From NCBI RefSeq assembly GCF_000971965.1, contig NZ_LAQP01000001.1:62001-126000 (forward strand): a DNA stretch of 64,000 nucleotides. Reading direction: 5' to 3'. Numbering within the stretch: position 1 is the first letter of the stretch; each line of letters opens with the position of its first letter. A model generated the notes under the pieces. The model did no database searches. It saw only the letters and a program-made list of their open reading frames with translations, and was not told the origin of the DNA. The translations under genes were made by a program, and so were the position numbers. Source of the DNA: Paenibacillus wulumuqiensis (lineage in GTDB: Bacteria > Bacillota > Bacilli > Paenibacillales > Paenibacillaceae). Shown in pieces: positions 53,280 to 63,317 of the stretch.

Positions 53280-55082
53280 ATGAGACGTTGGATGCAGTCA
53301 TCACTACAGCGCAAGCTGTCTGTCATCATCATACTGTCCATGATTGTGCCGCTGCTGCTGCTCGGCGTTTTTGCTTTTGCGATTTCTACACATATTACAG
53401 AAGACAAAGCCCGGCTGTCAGGCATGGACACGCTGACACAGATGAATAATAATCTGGCATTTATGATTCAGGATGTGGAAAATGTATCGCTGTTCATGAT
53501 CAGCCAGCGGGAAATTCAGCGTTACATGAGCAGTCCACAGGAAGACAGCTTGATCCGTAGTGAAATTATCGGACTACTTACCAATCTGGCCGCCTCCAAA
53601 AAATACATTGCCGATATTACGATCTATGCGCCGCGGCTGAACAGCACCTTATCGACATCTTCCCTGTACCATTCGGAGCTGTCTACCCAGGTGAATATCA
53701 ATGAAGTGAAGCATAAGCAGTGGACAGGTGTCTACGAGGTGGAGAACGCTTCCGGTCGGCAGCCGGTCATTACGTTTATCCGCCCGCTGCGCAGCACGCA
53801 TGATTATCGGCCGCTCGGCTGGCTCTCCATCAGTCTCAATGAAAAGGTACTGGCCCAGTACTGGTCGGTGCTGCCGAGAATCGGAGACGGGCAGGGACAG
53901 GTATGGCTGGTTAATGATCAGGGACATATTCTATCCACCAACGACAAGTCAAAGCTGTCGATGCCGCTGGATAACGATTATTCCGGGTTAATGCGGCAGA
54001 TAGTTCGGTCCGGACATCGAGCGGACGGTTCGCTATCCTACGGGGAGGGAGAAGCGGAGCAGACCGTGATGTACCAGCATAATCGCGAGAGCGGCTGGAC
54101 GCTGGTCATGATGATTCCTTCGGATCAGTATACGGCGCAGAACCGCTTCATTCTGCAGTTGACGCTTATCGTCGTGCTCGTATCAGTGCTGGTCAGTGCA
54201 GTACTGATTTGGCTCGTTGTCAGCCGCGTCGTTCAGCCTCTGCGTCATCTGACCCGGCTGCTCTATCACAGTGATCCGGCCTACCCGCTGCCGGCTTTTC
54301 CGATTGAATCACATGATGAGATTGGCAGGCTCAGCCGAAGCTATCACCGGTTCGGCGCTCATATTGCGCAGCTCAAACAGCAGCTGATCCGCAATGAAGC
54401 CCGCAAGAAAGAAGCCGATCTGCGGGCGCTGGAGGCGCAGATACATCCTCATTTCATGTATAATACGCTCTCTTCCATTCACTGGATTGCCCTGATGTCA
54501 GGGGAAAAGAAAATTGGAGCGATGGTGCAGGGACTTAGTGATTTTCTTAGGCTGAGTCTGAATCAGGGCAAAGATTACTGCTCGGTCGAGCAGGAGCTGA
54601 ACCATATTCGCAACTATATGCAGGTACAGGAAATCCGCTTTCCGGATAAAGTACGGATGAGCTGGGCGGTGGACCAGCGTCTTTACAGTCATACGATGCT
54701 CAAGCTGCTGCTGCAGCCCTTGGTGGAAAATGCGCTTATCCATGGCATTCAGAAAAAGGAAGGACCGGGTACAATCACCATTCATCTGGAGCAGGAAGGC
54801 GGCTGGATCCGGTTCATGGTGCTGGACGATGGCACAGGTATAGAACCGGACCTGCTGTATCAGCTGCGTGACATGCTGAGCCGGACGATACATTCTGCAG
54901 AAGGACCCCAGCGCACCGAATCGGATGGCGGATATGGATTGCGCAATGTCAATGAACGGCTGCTGCTGCATTATGGCAAGGAAGCCTGTCTGCATATCGA
55001 GAGTCGTCCGCAGGCTGGAACCAAAGTATCATTTGCGATTCCACTGAAGGAGGGATACCGTGAGAATCTTGATTGTGGATGA
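53280..55082 (+). CDS. YesM-type sensor histidine kinase
   Basis: 600 residues. Membrane segments at about 15-38 and 285-310 flank a Cache-like extracellular domain. HAMP follows, then the His-kinase domain with QIHPHFMYNTLSSIHW (phospho-acceptor near His389) and HATPase motifs (PLVENALIHGI, DDGTGIE, YGLRNVNERL). GGGAGGA precedes the ATG. It overlaps the next regulator by 23 bases, and the pair is expected to switch on the transporter and mannosidase genes in response to mannosides. Confidence 0.93.
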   Translation: MRRWMQSSLQRKLSVIIILSMIVPLLLLGVFAFAISTHITEDKARLSGMDTLTQMNNNLAFMIQDVENVSLFMISQREIQRYMSSPQEDSLIRSEIIGLLTNLAASKKYIADITIYAPRLNSTLSTSSLYHSELSTQVNINEVKHKQWTGVYEVENASGRQPVITFIRPLRSTHDYRPLGWLSISLNEKVLAQYWSVLPRIGDGQGQVWLVNDQGHILSTNDKSKLSMPLDNDYSGLMRQIVRSGHRADGSLSYGEGEAEQTVMYQHNRESGWTLVMMIPSDQYTAQNRFILQLTLIVVLVSVLVSAVLIWLVVSRVVQPLRHLTRLLYHSDPAYPLPAFPIESHDEIGRLSRSYHRFGAHIAQLKQQLIRNEARKKEADLRALEAQIHPHFMYNTLSSIHWIALMSGEKKIGAMVQGLSDFLRLSLNQGKDYCSVEQELNHIRNYMQVQEIRFPDKVRMSWAVDQRLYSHTMLKLLLQPLVENALIHGIQKKEGPGTITIHLEQEGGWIRFMVLDDGTGIEPDLLYQLRDMLSRTIHSAEGPQRTESDGGYGLRNVNERLLLHYGKEACLHIESRPQAGTKVSFAIPLKEGYRENLDCG

Positions 55083-56742
55083 TGAAGTGATTATTCGTAC
55101 AGGGCTGGCTTCGGTAATTCCCTGGCATGAACTGGGGCTTGAACTGCTGGAGCCCGCCGGATCGGCAGAAGAAGCATTGGAGCGTATGGTACGGGAACAG
55201 CCTCATATTCTGCTGACGGATATTCGCATGACCGGCAAGACCGGACTGGAACTGGCAGAGGAAGCGCGGATACTTTTACCGGAGCTGGAGATCATTATTT
55301 TATCCGGCTATGATGACTTTAGCTATGCCCAGCAGGCGATCCGTCAGCATGTGGCGGATTACCTGCTCAAAACAAGCCCACCGGAAGAAATTATCAAAAC
55401 GGTCCTTGGGGTCAAGCGCAGTATCGAGCAGCGGCTGTCGACCCGCCATCACGAACGGGAGATTCATCAGCAGACTGCCGAGCAGCTGTTCCGCCGCTGG
55501 ATTATTGAAGGAACGGATAAGCAAAATGCGGATATGGATGAAGACTGGTTCGGGCAGCTGCTGCAGCTGCATCAGGGTACAGTCCAGAGGATTCCCGATA
55601 CTTCCCACCATGCCCATACGCTTCATATTCCGTATAGCTGGAGTTCGGCCGAGACGGAACGCTGGCAGATCGTTATTCTGCAGGCCGAAGGATGGGGGCA
55701 GGATACAGCCCATCATGCACTGCTGCTGTTCGCCATCCACAATATGCTGCAGGATATGCTGGGACTCCCGGCTTGTATACATCAGCAGCGCATCGTTGTA
55801 CTCACCTGTATGCCGGCAGCCGGAACGGATCATTTGCATGACTGGCAAAGTATGACCCGGCGTATGGAGCATCTGCTCAAATGCAGGGTTACCGCTGCGC
55901 TGAGTCGGTCGGTACAGTTAACCACGCAGCTGCATGCATCCTATCGGGAAGCGCTGGAAGCCTGCAATTATTATCCGCTGCTGCCGGGTTCTACCGTATG
56001 GAGTTATGAACAGATTGCCGGTCGCCAGGGTGGTCAGACGGTCTGCAGCCATGAGGAAGAGCGACTGCTGGCTTCGATTCTGCTGAGAGAAGATACGATT
56101 GCGCTGAGAGGCTGGGTAGACCGCTGGATGGATCACTTGATCTATCAAGAAGAAGCTACTCCGCAGTCGGTTCAAAGTGCGCTGCAGTCCGTGCTGCTCA
56201 GTGCGAATCGCTGGCTGGAACGTGCGATGAGCAGCATGTATACCGCCGCAGCTGCCACCTCACCTGTCGAACCTGCTGGCAGTATCGTCTGGCAGTCGGG
56301 TGAATACATGAAGGAAGAACTGTTCCAGCAGCTGCACCGGATCTCGCGGTTTTATCATACCCGCTGCGGTGAAGGGCCGCGCATGCATGTGCAAAAAGCG
56401 CTGCTGTACATCGAAGAAAATCTCGGCGGAGATATCAGCCTCGCCGCCGCTGCCCGGCATGTGCATCTGCATGCCAGCCATCTGAGTGAAATTTTCAAAA
56501 AAGAGACCGGTCTCACCTACAGTGACTGGGTAGGGAAACGGAGAATGGAATATGCGGCTGAACTGCTCACCATCTCCTCGGCCAAAGTAGCTGAAATCGC
56601 CGGACAGATCGGCTATGAAGATGTAAAGTACTTTAGCAGACTGTTCAAAAAGTACAGCGGCTGTACACCAACCGAATACCGGGAACGCTGCTTGGTGCAG
56701 GTGAGCCATCCGCCGTCCGATTCCTGTTATCCGCTGTTATAG
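55060..56742 (+). CDS. YesN-type response regulator with AraC domain
   Basis: 560 residues. The receiver (1-120) has phospho-acceptor Asp54 in LLTDIRMTGKTG and Lys104. A long middle region (about 130-440) follows. The C-terminal AraC DNA-binding domain (about 450-545) has ISLAAAARHVHLHASHLSEIFKKETG and VAEIAGQIGYEDVKYFSRLFKKYSG. GTG 55060 follows GGAGGGA and lies inside the kinase gene. It is longer than the 370-residue simple YesN types, and the middle region is the usual variable linker. Confidence 0.93.
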   Translation: MRILIVDDEVIIRTGLASVIPWHELGLELLEPAGSAEEALERMVREQPHILLTDIRMTGKTGLELAEEARILLPELEIIILSGYDDFSYAQQAIRQHVADYLLKTSPPEEIIKTVLGVKRSIEQRLSTRHHEREIHQQTAEQLFRRWIIEGTDKQNADMDEDWFGQLLQLHQGTVQRIPDTSHHAHTLHIPYSWSSAETERWQIVILQAEGWGQDTAHHALLLFAIHNMLQDMLGLPACIHQQRIVVLTCMPAAGTDHLHDWQSMTRRMEHLLKCRVTAALSRSVQLTTQLHASYREALEACNYYPLLPGSTVWSYEQIAGRQGGQTVCSHEEERLLASILLREDTIALRGWVDRWMDHLIYQEEATPQSVQSALQSVLLSANRWLERAMSSMYTAAAATSPVEPAGSIVWQSGEYMKEELFQQLHRISRFYHTRCGEGPRMHVQKALLYIEENLGGDISLAAAARHVHLHASHLSEIFKKETGLTYSDWVGKRRMEYAAELLTISSAKVAEIAGQIGYEDVKYFSRLFKKYSGCTPTEYRERCLVQVSHPPSDSCYPLL

Positions 56743-56910
56743 AGATTGCCGATTCACCCTGTCTATGTAATCCACCAATCTGTACAATAAATATGTAAAA
56801 TAATGCAGCTTTTTCGTTAATTTATACAATTACCCTGCAATAGGAATACGCGTAATATATATCGGTGAACATTACTAAATGCCTGAAAGTACAGGAGGGA
56901 GTAAATCATC

Positions 56911-59607
56911 ATGGACAGCATCAATGCATCAACCTATCCGGATTCATCCTGCCTCAGCCTGGATGGAACATGGAGAATTCAGCATTATCGGCCGGGAGAA
57001 ATGAGAGCGGTGGACGTATCTGCACCGGGACTGGATGACCGCTACTGGATCACGGCCTCTGTACCCGGGGATGTGCACACCGCTCTGATTCAGCGTCGAT
57101 TGATTCCTCATCCGTATTATGGACATCAGGATCAGCTGAGCCGTTGGATCGAACAGGAGGAATGGTGGTACCGTACGACATTTGATTATGAACTGTCGGA
57201 TGATATTACCGAGCGGCATGAACTGACTTTTGAAGGACTGGATACGTTTGCGACGGTCTATGTGAATGGACATGAGGTGGGGCAAGCCGCCAATATGCAT
57301 CGCAGGTATACGTTTGATATCAGCCGTGTCGTTCGCAGCGGCTGGAATAGCGTGGCTGTCCACTTTGATCCGCTGCATCCGCACCATCAGGAGAAAGAAT
57401 TGTTCGACTGGTCCTCGTATACGAAAGAGCGGCCGTGGCTGCGCAAGGCTGCGATGAATTTTGGCTGGGATTGGGGTCCACGTATCGTAACGACAGGCAT
57501 CTGGGGCAGTGTAAATATACAGCGTCACCGGATTGCCCGGCTGGATCAGGTATATGCATACACCTGCAGTGCGGATCCACATGAGGCGGTTCTGGATGTG
57601 CAGGCTGCTGTCAGCATCGTCTCGCCGCTGCGTTATACGAGCTATAATGAACACCGCCATGGTCTGTCCGGTCCTCAGACAGCATCCCCATTACGGGCGG
57701 AAGTGATGCTGCTGGATCGTGAAGGTACCGAGATTGTTCGTGAGCAGACCGGGATACAAGCAGTTCACGGTCGGCCGGATACATGGACGGTGCAATTACA
57801 TATTCCGCAGCCCCGGCTATGGTGGACCCATGATCTGGGCGAACCATATTTATATAACCTGCGCGTACTGTTGTATGCCGGAGACGAACTGGTCGACCGC
57901 TACGAGCATGAGATCGGTCTGCGGACGATTGAGCTGCAGCTGGAGGGAGAGCAAGGAGAACCTTTATTTGCCTTTGTCCTTAATGGAGTACGCATCTATG
58001 CCAAGGGAGCCAACTGGATACCGGTGGACAATCTGATCGGTTCGGCGGAGGATTCCCGTTATGTGGAGCTGATCGAGCTGGCAGCCGAGGCGCATATGAA
58101 TATGCTGCGCGTATGGGCAGGCGGCATTTATGAGAAGGATATATTTTATGAACAGTGCGACCGACAGGGCATTCTGGTCTGGCAGGATTTTGCGTTTGCA
58201 AATGCGCTGTTCCCTGACTTTAACCGGGACTTTATGGAAAATATAAGGGCAGAGGTAAGAGACAATGTGCAGCGGCTGCGCAATCATGCGTCACTTGCCC
58301 TCTGGTGCGGCAATAACGAGATCGACTGGCTGTATGATATGAAAACAGCCGCTGGTGATATTCGAAGTCCTTTTTACGGAGAAGCGATCTATCATGAGCT
58401 AATCCCGGATGTGCTGGCCGAGCAGGACCCGTATCGTCCCTACTGGCCATCCTCGCCGTATGGCGGCAGCGACGTCAATGATCCGGACGCCGGAGACCGT
58501 CATAACTGGCAGGTCTGGCATGGTTCGGTATATCCGCGGCAGTATGGAGACAAGCCGCTGCTGGATTACAGTATCGAAGGCGTCAGTTTCCATCATTACA
58601 AGCAGGATCTGGCGCTGTTCAGCAGCGAATTCGGTATGCATGCGGCGGCGAACCGGTATACACTCTCCCGCTATATCCCGGAAGAATCCTTTTACTGGGG
58701 CAGTGAGGAGATGGATTACCGGAACAAGGACACCAACCATCGTAAAGGCATTCTGCTAATGGAAGGCTATACCGGCATTCCGCAAAATATCGATCAGTAT
58801 CTGGACTATTCCATGCTGACTCAGGCGGAAGGGCTGAAATATGGCATCGAACATTACCGTCGTCTCAAGCACCGCAACAGCGGAAGTCTGATCTGGCAGC
58901 TCAATGACAGCTGGCCGGGGACGAGCTGGGCGATTATCGATTATGAACTGCTGCCCAAGGCTGCGTATTTCTACGCCCGTTCCTTTTACCATCCGCTGCT
59001 GCTGTCACTGGATCATGAGCCGGGGCAGGATCTGAAGCTATGGATCGTTAACGATACGCTGCAGTCATTTACGACTCAGATGGAGATGAAGGTGATGACC
59101 TGGACCGGTGAACCGGTCTACAGTCGTACTTTTACAGTCGATGTGCCGGCCAATGGGGCAGTAGATGTGCAACGTATTAGTGAAGCAGAGATTCTGGCAG
59201 CTGCCGGGCAGCAATCAGTGTCCCCAGAACAAGAAACCACTTTATCAGCAGGTGAATCCTTTGCTGGAGGAAAGGATGGTCTGGAAGCACATGAAGTGTT
59301 CGTGGTGCTGAGTGCGGATCATCCGGATATTCCGGATAACCGTTATTATCTGCGTTCCCCGCAGCAGCTGAATCTGCCTGCTGCAGATTGGAGCCTGCAG
59401 GTGGACGAGCAGCAGCAGACGGTTACCCTGACCGGCGGCAGCGTACTGGCCCGGATGGTGAAGCTGGAGATATCGCAGGGCAGATTGCGATTCAGCGATA
59501 ATTACTTTGACCTACTGCCTGGAGAGAAGAAAGTCATCCATATTCGCCATGCAGGCGGAGAAGCCATACGCTGGGAGACCTTACAGATCAGCGCGCTGAA
59601 TCATTAA
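56911..59607 (+). CDS. Beta-mannosidase (GH2)
   Basis: 898 residues, cytoplasmic (no signal). Jelly-roll N-domain (SLDGTWRIQHY), immunoglobulin-like domains, then the barrel. Acid/base is Glu470 in WCGNNEIDW and the nucleophile Glu573 in SSEFGMHA. NMLRVWAGGIYE and LIWQLNDSWPGTSW are beta-mannosidase hallmarks distinguishing it from beta-galactosidase. AGGAGGG lies 9 bases before the ATG. It probably splits imported manno-oligosaccharides to mannose. It closes the mannoside module. Confidence 0.92.
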   Translation: MDSINASTYPDSSCLSLDGTWRIQHYRPGEMRAVDVSAPGLDDRYWITASVPGDVHTALIQRRLIPHPYYGHQDQLSRWIEQEEWWYRTTFDYELSDDITERHELTFEGLDTFATVYVNGHEVGQAANMHRRYTFDISRVVRSGWNSVAVHFDPLHPHHQEKELFDWSSYTKERPWLRKAAMNFGWDWGPRIVTTGIWGSVNIQRHRIARLDQVYAYTCSADPHEAVLDVQAAVSIVSPLRYTSYNEHRHGLSGPQTASPLRAEVMLLDREGTEIVREQTGIQAVHGRPDTWTVQLHIPQPRLWWTHDLGEPYLYNLRVLLYAGDELVDRYEHEIGLRTIELQLEGEQGEPLFAFVLNGVRIYAKGANWIPVDNLIGSAEDSRYVELIELAAEAHMNMLRVWAGGIYEKDIFYEQCDRQGILVWQDFAFANALFPDFNRDFMENIRAEVRDNVQRLRNHASLALWCGNNEIDWLYDMKTAAGDIRSPFYGEAIYHELIPDVLAEQDPYRPYWPSSPYGGSDVNDPDAGDRHNWQVWHGSVYPRQYGDKPLLDYSIEGVSFHHYKQDLALFSSEFGMHAAANRYTLSRYIPEESFYWGSEEMDYRNKDTNHRKGILLMEGYTGIPQNIDQYLDYSMLTQAEGLKYGIEHYRRLKHRNSGSLIWQLNDSWPGTSWAIIDYELLPKAAYFYARSFYHPLLLSLDHEPGQDLKLWIVNDTLQSFTTQMEMKVMTWTGEPVYSRTFTVDVPANGAVDVQRISEAEILAAAGQQSVSPEQETTLSAGESFAGGKDGLEAHEVFVVLSADHPDIPDNRYYLRSPQQLNLPAADWSLQVDEQQQTVTLTGGSVLARMVKLEISQGRLRFSDNYFDLLPGEKKVIHIRHAGGEAIRWETLQISALNH

Positions 59608-59762
59608 GCAGCGGGTTTGTAGCATAGATTCAAGACAAGGAAACTGTATAGATATAGAGTGAATACAAGAGAATGATGAAAAGGCTGAAATACAAAAGAT
59701 GTGTAAATACTTCTCCAGAAAGAGAACGTGTAGATCCATATAATACAAAGTAACCCGTAAAG

Positions 59763-59786
59763 GAGCCGTGCAGACGGCTCTTTTAT
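59763..59786 (+). terminator. Beta-mannosidase terminator
   Basis: GAGCCGT-GCAG-ACGGCTC then TTTTATTT. Confidence 0.8.
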
Positions 59787-59819
59787 TTGTGTTAAAGTTT
59801 AAAATTGGTATCATTTTGG

Positions 59820-59943
59820 ACAAACGACAAACGACAAACGACAAACGACAAACGACAAACGACAAACGACAAACGACAAACGACAAACGACAAACGACAA
59901 ACGACAAACGACAAACGACAAACGACAAACGACAAACGACAAA
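59820..59943. repeat. Heptanucleotide tandem array ACAAACG x 17.7
   Basis: Seventeen perfect copies of ACAAACG plus ACAAA, no variants, 213 bases behind the beta-mannosidase gene and 34 bases after its terminator. It is the third such array in the window, with a period of 7 rather than 8. Confidence 0.98.
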
Positions 59944-60366
59944 AGGCATCAACCAAGGAGAAGTAATTTAATTTATGAAGTCCTAACTACTAATTAAATA
60001 ATTTCACTATATGAAAAATTCATAATAATAAAAGAATATTCGCCCGTATATCCCATCCGCAATCTCTCCATCCTAATTACCATTCCATCATCCGAACTCA
60101 GCGTCACAACAACCATGGAGCCAACCCTTATTTATATGAACATATCCTGATTTATGTAAATTACTAACCTTTAACTCATCACTTTCTATGGTCAATGTCA
60201 CAAATACAACGAGTACGAGATTCCGATTCAACCCGCACCGTATCATAATATTCTTATGAACAGCCTGACACTTGCATGAAATGTACGCTTGAGCTATAAC
60301 TGTAAGGAAAGTAACGGACCCGGCTGTCCGGCAGACAGCTGCAGAAATCAAGGGAGGAATCAGATC
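59944..60366. other. Spacer before moeA, no gene seen
   Basis: About 420 bp, AT-rich. Near its end GGCTGTC/GACAGC (about 60322-60340) forms a small hairpin before the moeA ribosome-binding site. I see no molybdenum-cofactor riboswitch consensus. Confidence 0.4.
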
Positions 60367-61671
60367 ATGACAGCACAGAACCAACCGGAACAACAGGCTG
60401 CACCATCCGCAGCACAGCAGGATCGGGGCAAATTTCACCGAAAGCCGATTACCCCGGCAGAAGCGCAGCGGCGGATTGCCGTTCATGTCCGGCAGGCAGA
60501 GACGGAGCAGGTCAAGCTGGAGGAGGCAGGCGGCCGATTTCTCGCGCAGACGGTGACAGCGCCGCATCCCTATCCGCATTTCCGGCGCTCGGGCATGGAC
60601 GGATATGCCATGATCGCAGCCGATCTGGAGGGTGCTTCCAGTGAAAAGGTAGTTTGGCTGGAAGTCGTGGATAATATCCCATGCGGCTACACGCCTTCGG
60701 TCTCCATTCGGTCCGGTCAGGCAGCGCGCATCATGACCGGCGCGATGGTACCGGAAGGTGCCGATGTGGTCGTAATGCTGGAAATGACAGAGACGCGTAC
60801 AGAAGATGAGCGCACATGGGTCGGTCTCAAGCGGCAGGTAGAAGCAGGCCGCAATATTACTCCAATCGGTCTGGAAATTGGAGAAGGTGAGCAGCTATTG
60901 GAACAGGGGGCTTATATCGGAGCCGGTGAGATATCGGTGCTGGCTACGTTTGGCGTACATACGGTAACCGTATATCGCCGTCCGCAGGTGGCGATATTTT
61001 CGACGGGAACCGAACTGCTTGGTGTGGAGGAGCCGATCGAGCCGGGCAAAATCCGCAACAGCAACTCCCTGATGCTGGCCGAGCAGATCCGGGCAGCTGG
61101 CGGCGAGCCTCATCTGCTGGGAGCGGTAGAAGATGATCTGGAACTGGCACGCACGATAATGATGGATGCGCTGGCGCAGTATGATCTGGTCGTATCCAGC
61201 GGCGGCGTATCGGTCGGTGACTATGATATTATGGGCGATCTGGTACGCAGCGGCGAAGTGGAGATGCTGTTCAACAAAATCTCCATGCGTCCGGGAAGCG
61301 TGACGACCGGAGCGGTCAAGGAAGGGACTTTGCTGTTTGCCCTTTCCGGCAATCCGGGAGCCTGCTTTGTCGGCTGTGAACTACTCGTTCGTCCGACGAT
61401 CCGTCAGATGATGAACAGTACAGAAGACTATCTGCCGGAATGGACAGCCCGGCTTGGACGGGATTACAGCAAAATTAACAGCTTCACCCGCTATGTGCGC
61501 GGACATGTGAATGTGGAGAATGGTCACGTCATCGCTTATCCGGCGCTGCTGGACGAATCCAATGTAATGGTGACGATCAAGGACAGCGACTGCCTGATCG
61601 TCATTCCGCCGACGACCGAACCGCTGCCGGCCGGTACACCGGTATCCGTCCTGAAGCTGGCAGTGAAATGA
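60367..61671 (+). CDS. moeA: Molybdopterin molybdotransferase
   Basis: It inserts molybdate into adenylated molybdopterin. The 434 residues contain FRRSGMDGYAM and IMTGAMVPEGADVVVMLE. The MoCF-like domain has IFSTGTELLG, GKIRNSNS and VVSSGGVSVGDYD, followed by KISMRPGS and ALSGNPGACFVGCELL. ATG 60367 follows GGGAGGA; earlier in-frame codons have no ribosome-binding site. The first ~20 residues are a low-complexity Gln/Ala stretch. It overlaps mobB by 4 bases. Confidence 0.94.
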   Translation: MTAQNQPEQQAAPSAAQQDRGKFHRKPITPAEAQRRIAVHVRQAETEQVKLEEAGGRFLAQTVTAPHPYPHFRRSGMDGYAMIAADLEGASSEKVVWLEVVDNIPCGYTPSVSIRSGQAARIMTGAMVPEGADVVVMLEMTETRTEDERTWVGLKRQVEAGRNITPIGLEIGEGEQLLEQGAYIGAGEISVLATFGVHTVTVYRRPQVAIFSTGTELLGVEEPIEPGKIRNSNSLMLAEQIRAAGGEPHLLGAVEDDLELARTIMMDALAQYDLVVSSGGVSVGDYDIMGDLVRSGEVEMLFNKISMRPGSVTTGAVKEGTLLFALSGNPGACFVGCELLVRPTIRQMMNSTEDYLPEWTARLGRDYSKINSFTRYVRGHVNVENGHVIAYPALLDESNVMVTIKDSDCLIVIPPTTEPLPAGTPVSVLKLAVK

Positions 61672-62240
61672 TGAACACCAGCGGAACACACGTGCATACC
61701 TCGCTGCCGCCGGTCATCCAGATCGTCGGCTACAAAAATTCCGGCAAAACAACCCTTGTTACCGAGCTGCTTCGGCTCGGAGTCGCCCGCGGAATGCGGA
61801 TTGCCGTGATCAAGCATGATGCCCATGAGTTTCAGATGGATCATGCGGGTACGGATACTTTTGCCCATACTGAGGCCGGTGCAGCTGCAGTCGTGATTAC
61901 GTCTCCTGCACGTACAGCGATCATCCGGGAACAGCCATCCACACTGCAGCAGCTGGTGATGGAGCTGGCTGCCCATGCTGCAAAGCCATATGATCTGATC
62001 CTGGTCGAAGGATTCAAGCAGGAGCACTATCCCAAAGCAGTGCTGATTGCCAGAGAATTGGACGTCGAACTGCTGGATCAGCTGAGTGGATTGCAGTGGA
62101 TCTATACCCGCATAGAGCCAGAGCAGCTCGCTGGAATTTCAAATTTTAAAGGAATACCTGTTATTCCAGCCGGAAAAGATGGTATTATGGAATTGTTCAC
62201 TGCACTGAATGCTTACATAATGTCATACCCATCCAACTGA
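61668..62240 (+). CDS. mobB: Molybdopterin-guanine dinucleotide biosynthesis adaptor MobB
   Basis: 190 residues: a small GTPase-like protein with Walker A IVGYKNSGKTTLV, IAVIKHDAHEFQMDHAGTDTF and DLILVEGFKQEHYPKAVLI, the MobB signature. ATG 61668 overlaps the moeA stop (ATGA), so translation is coupled. It aids formation of bis-MGD cofactor. No mobA or moaA-E genes are in the window. Confidence 0.93.
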   Translation: MMNTSGTHVHTSLPPVIQIVGYKNSGKTTLVTELLRLGVARGMRIAVIKHDAHEFQMDHAGTDTFAHTEAGAAAVVITSPARTAIIREQPSTLQQLVMELAAHAAKPYDLILVEGFKQEHYPKAVLIARELDVELLDQLSGLQWIYTRIEPEQLAGISNFKGIPVIPAGKDGIMELFTALNAYIMSYPSN

Positions 62241-62300
62241 CAAAGCAATGTGAATAAAATACGGCAGCTGCCAATCTACTACACAGGAGGACCCTATACA

Positions 62301-62837
62301 ATGAAAGTTACCCTTATCGCCGGAAGCACACGTCCGGACGCATCCACTACCAAGCTGTGCCACTACATGGCCCGCCTGCTGACCGAGCAGGGACATGAAG
62401 CGGAAGTGTTCAATCTGCAGGAGCATGTGCTGCCGCTGTACGGCCCGGGAGAGGCCTACGGCCATGAAGAAGTACTGAAACTGTCCGCTGCCGCAAAAAG
62501 CGCCGATGCGCTTGTGCTGGCTACACCGGAATATCACGGTTCACTGTCGGGAGTACTCAAAAATGCACTCGATTTCCTGAGCAGCGAGCATTTTACCAAC
62601 AAGGTGGTCCTGTCCGCCAACTCGGCCGGCGGTCTGATCGGTACAGCTTCCCTGCTGCATCTGCAAAATATCGTGCGCAACCTGCACGGCATCAACTGCC
62701 CAGAATGGATCTCGATCGGCGGTACACAGCGTGAGTTCAATGAAAATGGTGAACCAGTGGACGAAGGCGCAGAGCTGCGTATCCGTACCGCAGTCGCTGC
62801 TTTTGTCGATCTCGGTGAAAAGCTGAAAAATGCTTAA
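62301..62837 (+). CDS. NADPH-dependent FMN reductase
   Basis: 178 residues of flavodoxin-like fold. The FMN phosphate loop is IAGSTRPDASTTKLC; LATPEYHGSLSGVLKNALDFLS and SANSAGGLIGTASLLHLQNIV complete the azoreductase/ArsH-type family pattern. ATG 62301 follows AGGAGGA by 9 bases. It lies 60 bases behind mobB and may be co-transcribed. The substrate may be free FMN, quinones or azo compounds. Confidence 0.9.
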   Translation: MKVTLIAGSTRPDASTTKLCHYMARLLTEQGHEAEVFNLQEHVLPLYGPGEAYGHEEVLKLSAAAKSADALVLATPEYHGSLSGVLKNALDFLSSEHFTNKVVLSANSAGGLIGTASLLHLQNIVRNLHGINCPEWISIGGTQREFNENGEPVDEGAELRIRTAVAAFVDLGEKLKNA

Positions 62838-62897
62838 TTGATAAAGATTACGATAGATGAGTAAGAACAGTTGAGAAGAGAAAGGTGAGCTGAGAAG

Positions 62898-63287
62898 ATG
62901 GCACAGATCAAAATTTATGGACTGGATGAAAGGTTGAACCCGATCAAGAAAAATCTTTCAGAAGTTATCCATTCGTGTATAGTTGATGCTTTTCAACTTC
63001 CACCGGATAAAAAATTCCATCGCTTTTTTCCTATGCCCAAAGAAGACTTCATTTTTGCAAATGGTCGTTCAGATGCTTATACCATTATTGAAATCAGTAT
63101 TTTCGAAGGAAGATCGGCAGCAGCCAAAAAACAGCTGATTAGCCTGTTGTTTCAGCGTATAAGCGAAACAACAGGCATTCTACCGAATGATCTTGAAATT
63201 ACGATATTTGAAACTCCAAAAAATAATTGGGGGATCAGAGGTGTGCCTGCAGACGAATTGCAATTGGATTACAAAGTGAATGTCTGA
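62898..63287 (+). CDS. Tautomerase-family protein lacking Pro-1
   Basis: 129 residues, MAQIKIYGLDERLNPIKKNL, with HRFFPMPKEDFIF, YTIIEISIFEGRSAAAKKQLI and EITIFETPKNNWGIRG, the pattern of the longer tautomerase (Tautomerase_2) proteins. Tautomerases use Pro at mature position 1; here Met is followed by Ala, so proton transfer by Pro-1 is not possible. AAAGGTGA lies about 10 bases before ATG 62898. Its biological role is not known. Confidence 0.8.
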   Translation: MAQIKIYGLDERLNPIKKNLSEVIHSCIVDAFQLPPDKKFHRFFPMPKEDFIFANGRSDAYTIIEISIFEGRSAAAKKQLISLLFQRISETTGILPNDLEITIFETPKNNWGIRGVPADELQLDYKVNV

Positions 63288-63317
63288 CATGTAAACGTAT
63301 AGTAGGATTGTTTAAAT

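Noticed and set aside
59944-60366. Molybdenum-cofactor riboswitch before moeA
   Set aside because: No consensus core seen, only one small hairpin.
60088-60579. 163-codon minus-strand ORF over the moeA start
   Set aside because: Mostly antisense to moeA, no ribosome-binding site.
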